A program made the translations under genes and the position numbers. The notes below the pieces were generated by a model. The model saw only the letters and a program-made list of their open reading frames with translations. It was not told the DNA's origin and did no database searches. Of a stretch of DNA of 22,500 nucleotides, positions 7,888 through 15,368 are shown one piece after another; within the stretch, counting starts at the first letter, position 1, and each line of letters starts with the position of its first letter. This stretch comes from Symbiodinium natans (lineage: Eukaryota > Sar > Dinophyceae > Suessiales > Symbiodiniaceae): contig CAJNDS010002190.1 in NCBI GenBank assembly GCA_905221605.1, positions 768,338 to 790,837 on the forward strand, read 5' to 3'.

Positions 7888-7967
7888 CGGCGCAACGTCG
7901 GAAAGCTGTACTCCACCTCGGGGCCATGGCTGCACCCATGACCCTGCCTAGTCTGCTCAGCTTTAGC
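7888..7967 (+). CDS. Candidate exon 1 of a telomere-intron pair (partial gene)
   Basis: The acceptor is AAGTTCTCACAG (7876-7887). One frame is open across the whole 80 nt (AQRRKAVLHLGAMAAPMTLP, then SLLSFS) and ends exactly where (GTTTAGGG)n begins (GT at 7968). It begins with two bases of a split codon and ends in phase 0, and the downstream segment from 8036 is open in phase 0. A C-strand tract lies upstream. Hydrophobic and alanine-rich; no family is recognised. The evidence is splice sites, phase and codon texture only. Confidence 0.4.
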
Positions 7968-8035
7968 GTTTAGGGTTTAGGGTTTAGGGTTTAGAGTTTA
8001 GGGTTTAGGGTTTACAAGCCATTCTCTTGGGGCAG
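7968..8035 (+). repeat. Telomeric array forming a candidate 68-nt GT-AG intron
   Basis: Seven G-strand units beginning GTTTAGGG are followed by a 20-nt tail that ends CATTCTCTTGGGGCAG. The whole array lies between two open, phase-compatible segments, so nearly the entire candidate intron is telomere repeat. Confidence 0.5.
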
Positions 8036-8182
8036 TGTTCTAGTGCTTTTGATGGAGTGCAGCGTTGGGCCTGCGCGAACATAGTTGGCGAAAACGGCCT
8101 GTCACTTCTGTTGAAAGACCTCTGTTATCACGGCCAAGAAAGAAAGGCCACACACAGTTTTCAGCGACAGACTCTAAACTAA
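8036..8182 (+). CDS. Candidate exon 2, 48 codons to stop (partial gene)
   Basis: From the AG at 8034-8035 the frame reads CSSAFDGVQRWACANIVGEN and continues (LSLLLKDLCYHGQERK) to TAA at 8180-8182, before the C-strand tract at 8203. The codon texture is the most protein-like of the islands. The W-A-C-A-N-I-x-G-E-N-G pattern followed by a leucine run faintly recalls armadillo-type helical repeats, but one partial unit cannot establish that. Upstream it fits in phase to 7888-7967. Whether translation ends at 8182 or the exon is spliced earlier is unknown. Confidence 0.4.
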   Translation, partial: CSSAFDGVQRWACANIVGENGLSLLLKDLCYHGQERKATHSFQRQTLN

Positions 8183-8403
8183 CTCCGAAGTCCCTACATC
8201 GCTGAACCCTGAACCCTAAACCCTAAACCCTAACCCCTACTCCCTAAACCTTCTCAACCCCCCCCCCCCCCCACCCCCCGCTTGTGTCAGGGACTTGTTG
8301 GGAAGGGCGGGAGTCCCCCACCCCGGCCTTACTGTAAGACACTTGAAGCCCTGAGCCTCAAACCTCAAGGGAAGGTAGAGCACCAGAAGCCCTAAACACT
8401 AAG
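8183..8403. other. C tract, poly-C and unique island
   Basis: A C-strand tract (8203-8250) runs into poly-C (about 8257-8279) and GCTTGTGTCAG, an acceptor-like end near 8290. The island to 8403 shows no convincing frame. Confidence 0.75.
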
Positions 8404-8530
8404 TAGGCTTTTCAGGGTTTTAGGGTTTCGGGGTATAGGTTTCAGGGTTGAGATTTAGGGTTTAGGGTTTAGGCTCTGGGGATCTGGAAGCGGGAGCTCT
8501 AGGGTTTAGGGTTTAGGGTTTTTGGGTTCA
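8404..8530 (+). repeat. Decayed G-strand telomeric tract
   Basis: TTTAGGG units mixed with TTTTAGGG and unique bases. Confidence 0.85.
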
Positions 8531-8595
8531 GGTGGTGTCAAGGTGCCTGGAGAGTTAGAGGTAAGATAATGCCCGGGGGGGATGCTTTGTTACAG

Positions 8596-8624
8596 TTTTT
8601 ACCCAGTCTTCCGCATAAACATTG
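8596..8624 (+). other. Micro-exon candidate with consensus donor
   Basis: GCTTTGTTACAG (8584-8595) precedes 29 nt (reads FLPSLPHKH in the first frame) ending ATTG|GTGAGT (GT at 8625). Both splice signals match consensus closely. The following C-strand array starts at 8700. Confidence 0.35.
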
Positions 8625-8699
8625 GTGAGTGTAGAAAGCCACCTATAACCCCGGTTCAAAGAAACCCTGTGTCAAGGCCAACTTAACCCCCTTTGGCCC

Positions 8700-9262
8700 T
8701 CCTAAACCCCTAAACCCTAAACCCTAAACCCTAAATCCTAAACCCTAAACCCTAAGCCCTAAACCTTAAGCCGCACGCCCTAAACCCTAGGCCCTCATCC
8801 TTCGACCCCATACAAGCCCCAAAATCCCCGAGCACACTGGCTGCAGCCGTCTTACGTCAGGCCACATCCATAAGCCGGGTCGCTGCCAAGGGCCCTAAAC
8901 CCTAAGCCCTAAACCCTGAGCCCTAAACCCAAAACCCAAAGCCCAAAATCCTAAACCCTAAGCTCTAAACTCTAAACCCTAAACCCTAAACCCTAAACCC
9001 TAAACCCTAAACCCCAAACCCTAAACCCTAAACCCTAACCCTAAACCCTAAACCCTAAACCCTAAACCCTAAACCCTACACCCTGACCCTAAACCCTAAA
9101 CCCTAAACCCTAAGCCCTAAGCCCAAACTCTAAACCCTAAACCCTAAACCTAAACCCTAAGCTGAGGATGGTGAACCCTAAGCCCTAAACTCTCAACCCT
9201 TCACCCTCAGCCCTACACCCTAAACCCGAAACACCCCCTTCACCCCGCCCCCCCCCCCCCCC
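8700..9262 (-). repeat. C-strand arrays with one unique island and poly-C end
   Basis: 8700-8790 and 8893-9235 are C-strand arrays with many variants (CCCTAAG, CTCTAAA, single 6-mers CCTAAA). 8791-8889 is unique with nothing supported. A run of about 16 C (9246-9262) ends the block. Confidence 0.93.
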
Positions 9263-9293
9263 GGTGCCCTAGCCAAGCGGTGGGATGGTCGAG

Positions 9294-9410
9294 GATTTAG
9301 GGTGCAGGGTTTAGGGTTTAGACCCAAAAACCCAAACCCCAAAAAACCCTAAACCCTAAAACCCTAAAACCCTAGCCCTAAACCCCTAACCCTAAAGCCC
9401 AACCCCTTGA
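9294..9410. repeat. Short G tract then C tract
   Basis: G-strand units at 9294-9320 are followed directly by decayed C-strand units (9321-9410), again the G-then-C order. Confidence 0.9.
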
Positions 9411-9437
9411 ACCCCAAAGTGCCCTCAAGCCTGGCAG

Positions 9438-9536
9438 AAAAACACAGAGCCAGTCCAAATGGCTCCCCGCGGCTTGCGCCATGCCTGCGGCCGCTGAGGG
9501 CACGGAGCTTGCACCCGACCTGGGTCAAGGCGTGGG
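9438..9536 (+). other. Exon-like island between C and G arrays
   Basis: CAAGCCTGGCAG (9426-9437) precedes 99 nt open in one frame to the donor-like GGG|GTAGGG at 9537 (reads KTQSQSKWLPAACAMPAAAE then GTELAPDLGQGV). Codons are C/G-ending. Two other frames are also long, so the frame is provisional. No family is recognised. Confidence 0.4.
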
Positions 9537-9632
9537 GTAGGGGTTTAGGGTCTAGGGTTCAGGGTTTCGGGTTTAGGGTGTAGGGTCTAAGGGTTAAGGG
9601 TTTAGGGTTTAGGGTTTGGGGTTTAGGGAGAA
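9537..9632 (+). repeat. Telomeric tract, G-strand
   Basis: About twelve heptamers with TCTAGGG, TTCAGGG, TTTCGGG and TGTAGGG variants. Confidence 0.92.
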
Positions 9633-9845
9633 GGATTTAGGGCCTTGTGAAATTCACCCTTCCATGAACCTTCTAGCCCTAAACCGTGGGTATTCGTAGG
9701 CTTTTGGGGGGTTTGGGCTATAAGACTTTTAAACTCTTGGGCCGGCAAGTTCTCTGCGAGTCGCGGATTGCGAGTTCATAGTTTACGGTGTGGGGATTAG
9801 GGTTCAGGGTGTGGTAGTGGAGCGGTTTGAGGTTGGGGTTGTCAT
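9633..9845. other. Unique island, nothing supported
   Basis: Mixed unique and decayed G-strand sequence. No splice-bracketed open segment is visible. Confidence 0.6.
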
Positions 9846-10050
9846 CCCTAAACCCTAAACCCTAAACCCTAAACCTAAACCCTAAACCCTAAACCCTAAA
9901 CCCTAAACCCTAAACCCTAAACCCTAAACCCTAAACCCTAAACCCTAAACCCTAAACCCTAAACCCTGAACCCTGAACCCTGAAACCCTAAACCCTAACC
10001 CTAAACCCTAAACCCTAAACCCTAAACCACCCTAAACCCTAAACCCTGAA
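9846..10050 (-). repeat. Telomeric array, C-strand
   Basis: About 28 heptamers, mostly perfect, with a CCCTGAA cluster at about 9964-9985 and single-unit deletions. Confidence 0.98.
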
Positions 10051-10100
10051 TCTAGTTCTCAAGCACCGAGCCGATCGAACTCCCTCAGCTTCTTTTGCAG

Positions 10101-10157
10101 ATCCGGCGGCAGAAGATGGTGGAGAGGCGAAGCGGCTGGCTCCAGTAGACTTTTCGG
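10101..10157 (+). other. Exon-like island with very strong acceptor
   Basis: CCTCAGCTTCTTTTGCAG (10083-10100) is a near-ideal polypyrimidine acceptor. The 57 nt that follow run to CGG|GTTTAGGG (GT at 10158). One frame reads PAAEDGGEAKRLAPVDFS and is open throughout; a second is also open. It sits between a C-strand array on its left and a G-strand tract on its right. Confidence 0.45.
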
Positions 10158-10228
10158 GTTTAGGGTTTAGGGTTTAGGGTTTATGGTTTCGGGTCCCTAA
10201 ACCCGAAACCCTTAACCCTTAACCCTAC

Positions 10229-10298
10229 TTTTTCTGGCGGCCTGGTGATCTTGTAATCAGGATGCACATAAGTGGGTCCATCAACACAGGGAGTGACG
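10229..10298 (-). other. Exon-like island on the minus strand
   Basis: On the minus strand GGTCCCTTCAG precedes 70 nt reading VTPCVDGPTYVHPDYKITRP and on to PEK, ending AAA|GTAGGG (GT at 10228-10227). This is a balanced, protein-like peptide with a plausible acceptor and donor, and it is opposite in strand to most candidates here. Confidence 0.4.
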
Positions 10299-10324
10299 CT
10301 GAAGGGACCAGGCCGTTTTGGGCT

Positions 10325-10437
10325 TACCCTAAACCCTAAACCCCAAACCCTAAACCCTAAACCCAAAACCCTAAACCCCAAACCCTAAACCTAAACCCTA
10401 AACCCTAAACCCCAAACCCTAAACCCTAAACCCTAAG
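10325..10437 (-). repeat. Telomeric array, C-strand, with CCCCAAA
   Basis: About 16 heptamers, one unit in three being CCCCAAA. Confidence 0.97.
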
Positions 10438-10501
10438 GGCCGAGATGGATGGTTGACGCAGGAGGGCTTCTAGGTTTTCAGGGTTTGGAGTGAAAGTTTG
10501 G

Positions 10502-10597
10502 GATGTTCCCCCTTATACTAACAATCCTTAACAGGGATTATAACAGGGGTACAGTACTACAATCCCTATTCAGGACTGTTACTGCAAGGGGAACATC
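10502..10597. mobile_element. Small inverted-repeat element, family A, copy 1 (96 bp)
   Basis: The ends are GATGTTCCCC and its complement. The similarity of the two arms extends inward about 45 bp with mismatches (TAACAATCCTTAACAGGGAT against TAACAGTCCTGAATAGGGAT). There is no coding capacity. It resembles a non-autonomous MITE. Related copies lie at 15582-15673 and, truncated, 15451-15487. No clear target duplication is visible. Confidence 0.8.
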
Positions 10598-10651
10598 GCA
10601 AGTGAGATCGAAAATCCTAAGCCTGGAGGCCTGGAGGGTGCCTCCTTTCAG

Positions 10652-10805
10652 GGCGGTATGGAAGACATGCCGTGTCTGCTAGATTCAACCTCTTCGGCGT
10701 GCCCGTGCTGTGAGAAAATACCAGGCAGGACGTGCAGACGCGCAGTAGCGGCATATATTCCTCTTTATTTTAGGGTTCTTCATACACCTAATTTGGCACA
10801 AAGTG

Positions 10806-10837
<32 letters not shown>

Positions 10838-10897
10838 CTCTCTCTTCTCCTGGCTTGCTGGGAAGCCTTGAACAGAAAAGAAGGCCTGCGGTCCTGA
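10652..10897 (+). CDS. Exon-like open segment after strong acceptor
   Basis: GGTGCCTCCTTTCAG (10637-10651) precedes an open frame GGMEDMPCLLDSTSSACPCC that continues EKIPGRTCRRAVAAYIPLYF before running through a CT microsatellite (10807-10851) and ending at TGA 10895-10897. The first 45 residues look protein-like, with a Cys-Pro-Cys-Cys cluster. The microsatellite part is probably not coding, so the real exon would end earlier, possibly near 10780. Part of the 3' half is repeated at about 12070. No family is recognised. Confidence 0.3.
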
Positions 10898-10920
10898 TAA
10901 GATTGTGGTGCAGGTGAAGT
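10785..10920 (+). repeat. Dispersed repeat with CT microsatellite, copy 1
   Basis: ATACACCTAATTTGGCACAA, a CT-rich tract, then GATAAGATTGTGGTGCAGGT. The same order occurs at 12070-12175 (ATACACCTACTTTGGCACAA, CT tract, GACAAGATTTGGTGCAGGT). Confidence 0.8.
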
Positions 10921-11002
10921 GCATCCCAGTAGTACTTCAAGCCATCTCAAACCTGCACCCCTTCGAAGCTCTTAACAGCCCTCAACCTTCTCCACTCCTG
11001 GC

Positions 11003-11052
11003 GAGGGCGGCCCAGACATCCCCGGACAAGAGGCCCACGAGAAGGCTGGACG
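11003..11052 (+). repeat. GGPDI module, copy 1
   Basis: Translates EGGPDIPGQEAHEKAG. It is closest to copy 5 (13723-13792). The acceptor region is degraded compared with copies 2-4. Confidence 0.6.
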
Positions 11053-11097
11053 TTGGGCGAAGCGGTGCTAGGGTTTTGGGGTTCTTCGTGTAGTCGG

Positions 11098-11155
11098 GTT
11101 CAGGGTTCAGGGTTTAGGGTTTAGGGTTTAGGGTTTAGGGTTTAGGGTTTAGGTA
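11098..11155 (+). repeat. Telomeric tract, G-strand
   Basis: About eight TTTAGGG units, the first one or two TTCAGGG. Confidence 0.97.
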
Positions 11156-11382
11156 AGCTTGAGCCGGTATTGTCTTGGGCGTAGCCCACGCCCCCTATGT
11201 TCGCAAAGGCTAACCTTCCTGTCTTGCAAGGAAACTGGACAAGTAAGTAGGGTTTGAGGGGTAAGGGTTTAGGAGTTTTGGCTTTTGATGCCTCGTAGTT
11301 TCAGGGTTCTTACGACCGAAAGCCCAGAACCTTCTCAAGGTTGCTTACGGGGATTCAGAAGCAATCCAGAGCTATAGACTAC
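11156..11382. other. Unique island, nothing supported
   Basis: No splice-bracketed open frame or repeat is recognised apart from scattered decayed units near 11245-11275. Confidence 0.6.
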
Positions 11383-11452
11383 AGGGTTTAGGATTTAGGG
11401 TTTAGGGTTTAGGATTTAGGGTTTAGGGTGTAGGGTTCAGGGTTTAGGGTCG
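11383..11452 (+). repeat. Telomeric tract, G-strand
   Basis: About ten heptamers with TTTAGGA and TGTAGGG variants. Confidence 0.93.
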
Positions 11453-11495
11453 GATAAGGCACTGAAGTCACCTTGCAATCTTCTCCCCGCCACAG

Positions 11496-11733
11496 GGCCC
11501 TCCGGAGACTGGCGGCCCCGACATCCCCGAACACGACGCGGGCGAAGAGGCGGGGCAGTTCTTAGGAGTTCTAAGGCGTAAGGCTTAAATGGTAGGAGCC
11601 TGAAGGACGTAAGGATTTATGGGTTTATAGTTGAGTTTAGGTTATTGCAGTCCGATTCTTGGAAGCAACTTACTTGAAACCCGAAGGGTTGTTCAAGGCG
11701 GAGGATAGCTGGGGAGGTCTAGGAGCCTAGGGA
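11496..11733 (+). repeat. GGPDI module, copy 2, with downstream repeat
   Basis: TCTTCTCCCCGCCACAG (11479-11495) precedes GPPETGGPDIPEHDAGEEAG, which stays open to a TAA near 11587. The following sequence (GGAGCCTGAAGGACGTAA, then GGAAGCAACTTACTTGA near 11660) is repeated after copy 3, giving a tandem duplication with a 283-bp step. Conserved peptide plus conserved acceptor suggests duplicated exons with their intron ends. Confidence 0.7.
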
Positions 11734-11778
11734 GTGCACCCAGAGACCCCAGACCCCAAAGCCCTTGCAATCTCACAG

Positions 11779-12027
11779 GGCCCTCCAGAGACTGGCGGCC
11801 CCGACATCCCCCAACACGTCGCGGGGGCAGAGGCGAGGCAGTTCAGAGCAGGAGGCCTACGAGTTCTAAGGCGTAAGGCTTTACTGGTAAGGAGCCTGAA
11901 TGATGTAACGATTTAGGGTTTGCAGTTTAGGGTGCAGTTCTCTTGTGGAAGCAACTTACTTGAGACCCGAAGGGGAGTTCAAGGGAGGATAGCTGAGGAA
12001 CGTTAGGGAGGTCAGGGGAGCGCAAGG
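11779..12027 (+). repeat. GGPDI module, copy 3, with downstream repeat
   Basis: CTTGCAATCTCACAG (11764-11778) precedes GPPETGGPDIPQHVAGAEAR. The downstream half matches 11597-11734 (GGAAGCAACTTACTTGAGA, then GGATAGCTGAGG). Confidence 0.7.
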
Positions 12028-12069
12028 GGGAATATGTCGAGGAACACCAGCGTACTTACTTCTTGGGTT

Positions 12070-12175
12070 AGGGTGGTTTATACACCTACTTTGGCACAAG
12101 GTCTTTGTTCTTGATTGTTTTTTCCTCTCTCTCTCTCTGCCTGCATCCTTGACAAGATTTGGTGCAGGTACAGTG
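12070..12175 (+). repeat. Dispersed repeat with CT microsatellite, copy 2
   Basis: Second copy of the block at 10785-10920, with a shorter CT tract (12125-12140). Confidence 0.8.
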
Positions 12176-12300
12176 CGTCTAGTAAGCTCAACCCTGCAGA
12201 TTTTTCACCTAACGCCGAAACCCTGAAACCCCAAGTCCAAAGCCCGAAGGCCCAAAGACCCCTCTAAAGCGCTTCCAATCCCCTGCAATCTTCTCTACAG

Positions 12301-12540
12301 GGCCCTCCGGAGACTGGCGGCCCCGACATCCCCCAACGCGACGCAGGCGAAGAGGCGGGGCAATTGAGGGAAGGAGGCCTACGGGTTCTGAGGCGTAAGG
12401 CTTAACTGGTAGCAGCGGGGAGGACGTAACGATTTAGGGGTTTATAGTTGAGTTTAGGTTATTGTAGTGCAGGCTCTGAGGCCTGAGGCTTAACTGGTAG
12501 GAGCCTGATGGACGTAACGATCTAGGGGTTTATGATTCAA
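12301..12540 (+). repeat. GGPDI module, copy 4, with partial internal duplication
   Basis: CAATCTTCTCTACAG (12286-12300) precedes GPPETGGPDIPQRDAGEEAG and LREGGLRVL. The downstream part GGACGTAACGATTTAGGGG (about 12421) recurs at about 12511 within the same copy. Confidence 0.7.
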
Positions 12541-12610
12541 GGTGTAGTCCGATGTTGGTGCAGGCGAAGTGCCCCAGCCCCCTGCACAGGTTTCTTCGAA
12601 GTCCCTATCA

Positions 12611-13437
12611 CAGCACAGAGCCTTCTGGAAGGCGTCCTCATGAGGTTCCTTAGGGGGGTTCTGGGGGAATCACGTAGTGCAAAAATCTTGGAAAACCCAC
12701 GCAGTCCTTGCGGCCCTCAACCCGAACCGTGAACCCGAAAGCTCCCGTGCATTTTCCAGGCCCCCCAAAACGCACAGAGCCTTCTTGGACAGCACAGAGC
12801 CTTCTGGCAGGTGTCCTCAAGAAGTTCCGTAGGGGGGTTCTTGGGGAATCACGTACGGAAAACGCACGCAGTCCTTGCGGCCCTCAACCCGAACCCTGAA
12901 CCCGAAAGCTCCCGTGCATTTTCCAGGGCCCCCCAAAACGCACAGAGCCTTCTTGGACAGCACAGAGCCTTCTGGCAGGTGTCCTCATGAGGTTCCTTTG
13001 GGGTTTTGGGGAAATCACGTAGTGCAAAAATCTCGGAAAACGCACGCAGTCCTTTCGGCCCTCAACCCGAACCCTGAACCCGAAAGCTCCCGTGCATTTT
13101 CCAGGCCCCCCAAAACGCACAGAGCCTTCTTGGACAATACAGAGCCTTCTGCAAGGTGACCTCATGACTCATGAGGTTCCTTAGGGGTTTGGGGCTTAGG
13201 CAGGAATCACTCAGTGCAAAAGCCTCGGAAAATGCAAATCGCGAAACGCACAGAGCCTTTTTGGACAGTGCAGAGCTGGAAGGGTCCTCATGAGGTTCCC
13301 TAGAAAGTTCCTGGGGGGCTAGGCAGGAGTCACTCTGTGCAAAAACCTCGAGGCCCGAAGCCCCAAACCCTGAACCCGGAAACCAAAAGCTCCCGTGCAT
13401 TTTCCAGGCCTCCCGAAATGCACAGAGCCTTTTTGGA
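12611..13437. repeat. Tandem repeat, unit about 170 bp, five copies plus partial
   Basis: The anchor CAGCACAGAGCCTTCTGG and its variants starts at 12611, 12790, 12958, 13135, 13266 and 13438, giving steps of 179, 168, 177, 131 and 172 bp. Each unit carries AGCTCCCGTGCATTTTCCAG, CACAGAGCCTTCTTGGACAG and a GTCCTCATGAGGTTCC block. Open frames on both strands run through several units because two of the steps are multiples of three; the frame is not kept across all units, so I do not call a gene. It decays rightward to about 13575. Confidence 0.85.
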
Positions 13438-13440
13438 CAC

Positions 13441-13722
13441 AGCTAAGGGTCATTGGAGGGAAAGGGAGGGGAGGGGAAGGGGAAGGAACGAACTGTGGGA
13501 CGAGCCCCGAGACCCTAAACTCAAAACACAAGTACACGTGCGTTTTCCCACCCCCTGGAAACGCACGCGAGCGCCGCATCGCTTTCTATAGACCTGGAGC
13601 GGGCTGCGTCCTGAGGAGGGTCAGCGGCCACGTCCCGGACCGCGTCCCCAGACGCGCGTCCCGCGGCACGGCCCGACCGGCTACTAAGCTAAAGACCCTC
13701 AAGCCCTGCCATCCGCTGTCAG
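13441..13722. other. GC-rich unique region
   Basis: A purine-rich stretch of GGGAGGGGAGGGG type (13455-13490) is followed by a GC-rich region with several overlapping open frames. No family or splice bracket stands out until the acceptor-like CTGTCAG at 13716-13722. Confidence 0.5.
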
Positions 13723-13792
13723 AGGCTCCTGCACCTCGCGCGGGCGGCCCAGACATCCCCAGACAAGAGGCCTTCGAGAAGGCCAGACATTG
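13723..13792 (+). repeat. GGPDI module, copy 5
   Basis: After CATCCGCTGTCAG (13710-13722) the frame reads APAPRAGGPDIPRQEAFEKA. It shares its C-terminal half with copy 1 (QEAHEKAG against QEAFEKAR). Confidence 0.65.
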
Positions 13793-13796
13793 TTAG

Positions 13797-13840
13797 GGTA
13801 TAGGGTTTAGGGTTTAGGGTTTAGGGTTTAGGGTTTACTT
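13797..13840 (+). repeat. Telomeric tract, G-strand
   Basis: About six TTTAGGG units starting next to the GGPDI copy 5. Confidence 0.95.
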
Positions 13841-13909
13841 AGGGTTGCTATCCGCTAAGAACCCCCAAAGAAACACAAGATAATCATCCCTAGATTACTC
13901 GTTTTTCAG

Positions 13910-14018
13910 GAGGGTTTGGTTTTAAATGTTTTCCTTTTGGGGGGCGTTCTTAAGCAAATAGAAGTTCTGGGATTGCCAGGAACAGCCCAGAGGTCTTCTT
14001 GGGTGCGCGGCCTCCGTT
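13910..14018 (+). other. Exon-like open segment
   Basis: ACTCGTTTTTCAG (13897-13909) precedes an open frame EGLVLNVFLLGGVLKQIEVL and on to SSWVRGLRYH. The frame continues into the inverted-repeat element starting at 14019, so any true exon would end before it. No family is recognised. Confidence 0.3.
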
Positions 14019-14260
14019 ATCATGTGTTCCCCTACTACCCCCGTTTCCCCTTTATACTGAAGGCTGTTTCGGGACAACTAGGCCTGATTAAACCCTAAAC
14101 CCTAAACCCTAAACCCTAAACCCTAAATCCTAAACCCTAAACCCTAAACCCTAAACCCTAAACCCTAAACCCTAAACCCTAAACCCTAAACCGGTTATTA
14201 AAGGGGGGAACCGAGGGGGGGTGGTATAGAGGGGGGGGGGGTAGTAGGGGAACCTATGAT
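14019..14260. mobile_element. Inverted-repeat element, family B, copy 1, with internal telomeric array
   Basis: The ends are ATCATGTGTTCCCC and TACTACCCCC on the left, with a matching complement on the right (GGGGGTAGTAGGGGAAC at about 14237-14253, then CTATGAT). Internally it shares AAGGCTGTTT and GGGACAACTAGGC with copy 2 at 18139-18287. In this copy a C-strand telomeric array of about 15 units (14090-14193) takes up the centre, between CCTGATTAAA and GGTTATTAAAG. Confidence 0.75.
14090..14193 (-). repeat. Telomeric array nested in family B element
   Basis: About 15 CCCTAAA units with one CCTAAAT-type variant, flanked on both sides by element sequence ending or starting with ATTAAA. Confidence 0.95.
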
Positions 14261-14273
14261 GTTAGGGCCTGGA

Positions 14274-14377
14274 CACGACATGAGGGCAAAAGGCGAAGGG
14301 CTTAGGGTTTATGGTTAGGGTTTAGTGTTTAGGGTTTAGAGTTTAGGGTTTAGGTCCGTTTGAAGCACGACATGAGG
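14274..14377. repeat. 12-bp direct repeats around a G-strand telomeric tract
   Basis: CACGACATGAGG occurs at 14274-14285 and 14366-14377, with weaker similarity for another 15 bp. Between them lies a G-strand tract with variants (about 14300-14355). Confidence 0.8.
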
Positions 14378-14473
14378 CTAGAAGGCTGATGGCCGGAACA
14401 TCCGACCAGCACCCCAGGTTCCGAAGCCATCATCCCCAACATGCAACTCCTCCACACACCCAAATGCCAATAC
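14378..14473. other. Unique island
   Basis: No coding or structural signal recognised. Confidence 0.6.
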
Positions 14474-14592
14474 CCCAAACCCTAAACCCTAAGCCCTAAA
14501 CCCTAAACCCTAAACCCTAAACCCTGAACCCTAAACCCTGAACCCTGAACCCTGAACCCTGAACCCTAAACCCTGAACCCTGAACCCTAAGC
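14474..14592 (-). repeat. Telomeric array, C-strand, CCCTAAA mixed with CCCTGAA
   Basis: About 16 heptamers. CCCTGAA units cluster in runs of two to four. CCCTGAA on the opposite strand (TTCAGGG) has no stop codon, which produces an artificial minus-strand open frame (repeated FRVQGSG). Confidence 0.97.
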
Positions 14593-14608
14593 CCTTCTTC
14601 TCCCTCAG

Positions 14609-14760
14609 GGGCCTCCGGAGACTGGCGGCCCCGACATCTCCGAGCACCAGGCTGGCGCAGGGGCATGGGGGCACTTGAGGGAAGGAGGCCGACAGGTTCT
14701 GGGGCGTGAGGTTTGTTGGGCTCTAGGGCATCAGCCTCACGGACGCAACGATTTCGGCGT
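14609..14760 (+). repeat. GGPDI module, copy 6
   Basis: CTTCTTCTCCCTCAG (14594-14608) precedes GPPETGGPDISEHQAGAGAW. Downstream TTGAGGGAAGGAGGCC and ACGGACGCAACGATTTCGG match copy 4. It lies between the C-strand array and a later short G-strand tract. Confidence 0.65.
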
Positions 14761-14904
14761 AATTTCGGGTTCTTGACTCTTAGCCTGGGGAAGCTTAAGG
14801 ACAAGTTGTGTGAGGTTTCGGGTGTGCTGGAGGGAGTATTCGGGAAGGCTACTAGGGGTTGGGGTTTAGGGTTTAGGCCAGGTCTCTTCCAAGGCATATT
14901 TTCA

Positions 14905-15232
14905 GATGTGGTGGTTTTTCTTGGCTCCTAAGAACGACGACGCAGAGGAAGCCTCTACAGCCCAAAGCATCAACCAACCCTATGTATATGAAGGAGGGTT
15001 TATATTTCTTGTACCCCGCAAGGACACCCAATATGTACACTCACCAATATTAGAAAGGAGCCTTATATACAGTCACCTAGAACAGAAAATACAAACTGCG
15101 TCATATGTTAGTAGTGTTTGGTGTATATGTATAGGGCCCCGAGCCAATGCTTTTGGCTTGCAACATGTCTGCCGCCTACATGCGAAATACGACGTCGCAG
15201 AAGGGGATGCATCATCCCCATCGTATTTGTAG
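14905..15232 (+). CDS. Open frame of 109 codons after an acceptor, unknown protein
   Basis: GGCATATTTTCAG (14892-14904) is followed by ATG and an uninterrupted frame to TAG at 15230-15232 (starts MWWFFLAPKNDDAEEASTAQ, later YVYEGGFIFLVPRKD, ends GDASSPSYL). The composition is mixed and not telomere-derived; the middle is more AT-rich than its neighbours. Two other frames, 15118-15516 plus and 15108-15482 minus, overlap its 3' part and have no better support. A 7-bp stem with 3-nt loop (GGGGATG CAT CATCCCC) lies at 15203-15219. No family is recognised. It may be an exon, an intact small gene or chance. Confidence 0.3.
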
Positions 15233-15368
15233 TAGTACATTCCCTCGCCCAAAGCCCTCCTAAGCACCAGAATGGGATTAGTTTAAGGGTGAGTCCGAAG
15301 CGATCAGTTGAAACCGCAAGAGCTCCACCACAACCCGAAACCGTTAAGCCTAAACCTTTATCATGCAG

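Noticed and set aside
12532-13400. Several 60-112 codon frames on both strands
   Set aside because: They run through the 170-bp-class tandem repeat, overlap each other and do not keep one frame through all units.
14517-14897. Minus-strand frame of 126 codons with repeated FRVQGSG
   Set aside because: The repeated part is the translation of TTCAGGG units, which lack stops; the rest is antisense to the GGPDI copy 6.
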